DNA of 64,000 bases from CAVRGQ01 sp963720785 (GTDB lineage Bacteria; Actinomycetota; Acidimicrobiia; IMCC26256; DASPTH01), in NCBI GenBank assembly GCA_963720785.1, contig CAVRGQ010000003.1, positions 1 through 64,000 on the forward strand, written 5' to 3'. Position numbers and translations under genes: made by a program. Positions 63,409 to 64,000 of this stretch are shown here, piece after piece. The notes beneath the pieces were generated by a model, which saw only the letters and a list, made by a program, of their open reading frames with translations, was not told the origin of the DNA and did no database searches. Positions within the stretch are counted from its first letter, which is position 1. The number at the start of each line of letters is the position of its first letter.

Positions 63409-64000
63409 CCGGAGGGCCGCAGGCGCCCGAGATCCTGCTCGACGAGCAGGCGATCGCGGTCACCGTGGAACGCCTCGCCAACGAGATCGCGCGGGACCAT
63501 GCCGATGGCGTGGTGCTCGTCGGCATCCTCGAGGGCGCGCTGCTCCTGCTCGCCGACCTCGCCCGCGCGCTCGCACGCGTCGCGCCCGGCCTCGACGTCA
63601 CCGTCGACGTCGTCGCGATCCTCGCGCTACGCGCCGGACTCCGGTCGGGTGCGACTGCTGCTCGACGTCGGCGTGCAGCTCGACGGTCGCGACGTCGTGC
63701 TCGTCGAGGACCTCGTCGACACCGGCCTCAGCCTCGGCTACCTGCTCGGACACCTGCGTGCCCGCGGCCCGCGCACGCTCGACGTGTGCGCGCTGCTCGA
63801 TCGGCCGGCGCGGCGGATCCTGCCTCTCGACGTGCGGTACGTCGGCCACGAGATCCCCGACGTCTACGTGCTGGGCTACGGGCTGCACCACCACGACCGG
63901 TACCGCAACCTGCCGTGCGTCGTCGTCGCCGACCGCGCGCTCGTGCTCGCCGATCCCGACGTCTACGTGCCCGTGCTCTACGGCGACCCGACGACCGAAG
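63405..64000 (+). CDS. hypoxanthine-type phosphoribosyltransferase (one frame break, 3'-partial)
   Basis: At least 198 residues, running off the window. EILLDEQAIAVTVERLANEI and VVLVGILEGALLLLADLARA match the N-terminus of HPRT-like enzymes. The PRPP loop is VVLVEDLVDTGLSLGYLL. Then CALLDRPARR and VGHEIPDVYVLGYGL, with the conserved DxxVLGYGLD region reading YVLGYGLHHHDRYRNLP. The frame breaks at 63619–63621, where atcctcgcgctac has one C more than needed for AISRYAP. GTG start overlaps the MerR stop. Purine salvage role is inferred. Confidence 0.85.
   Translation, partial: MTGGPQAPEILLDEQAIAVTVERLANEIARDHADGVVLVGILEGALLLLADLARALARVAPGLDVTVDVVAILALRAGLRSGATAARRRRAARRSRRRARRGPRRHRPQPRLPARTPACPRPAHARRVRAARSAGAADPASRRAVRRPRDPRRLRAGLRAAPPRPVPQPAVRRRRRPRARARRSRRLRARALRRPDDR

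Overview
The window looks like a high-GC actinobacterial chromosome, most likely class Acidimicrobiia. The 16S text resembles that class. The 23S gene is about 3.05 kb, longer than the 2.9 kb of E. coli, as in actinobacteria. Gene order follows the actinobacterial core as I recall it from Mycobacterium tuberculosis. TPR–HAD–tlyA–nadK–recN–steA–steB–(insert)–pyrG–nudix–xerD matches Rv1691–Rv1701. scpA–scpB–rluB–(aro genes)–cmk–(plsC, ispH, DUF512)–der matches Rv1709–Rv1713. pgsA–…–gcvH–FHA(GarA-like)–MerR matches Rv1822–Rv1828. No mobile element or CRISPR array was seen.

Layout. 0–5.1 kb: rRNA operon (5'-truncated 16S, 23S, 5S, strong terminator). 5.2–12 kb: a Ser/Gly/Arg-repeat TPR protein, an SSB-like OB-fold protein, the ferredoxin-dependent 2-oxoacid oxidoreductase korAB, and a divergent DUF1015 gene. 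12–27 kb: the recN/steAB/pyrG/xerD backbone, its genes chained by 4-bp ATGA/GTGA overlaps. A three-gene envelope cassette (alkaline-phosphatase-fold membrane protein, MraY-like transferase, family-39-type glycosyltransferase) sits between steB and pyrG. 27–41 kb: DksA-like protein, M50 protease, HD protein, TMEM175-type channel, trpS, scpAB, rluB, aroH–tyrA–aroA–cmk–plsC, ispH, a DUF512 radical-SAM-like gene and der. 41–44 kb: a compact TadE–TadE–TadG-like envelope cluster. 44–50 kb: tRNA-Pro(GGG), a DUF35/thiolase pair, a 41-residue ORF, a GT-C membrane protein, enoyl-CoA hydratase, a monooxygenase and two DUF202 genes. 50–57.5 kb: phosphatase/serine hydrolase/SDR operon, then a MoxR–VWA–XdhC–XdhC molybdo-enzyme maturation set. 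57.5–64 kb: pgsA, a CugP-like nucleotidyltransferase fusion, gcvH with a lipoate-ligase-like gene, FHA, MerR and a phosphoribosyltransferase cut by the window edge.

Two observations cut across the window. First, at least 25 small indels break otherwise well-conserved frames. Eight look like loss of one CG from a CG-dinucleotide tract, and 17 fall within 18.7–23.6 kb. The repeated signature across unrelated genes argues for systematic sequence error rather than gene decay, so the broken genes are described as reconstructed products. Second, many operon heads have a TANNNT box only 6–8 nt upstream of the start codon, the signature of leaderless transcripts. Short tandem duplications also recur at gene junctions.
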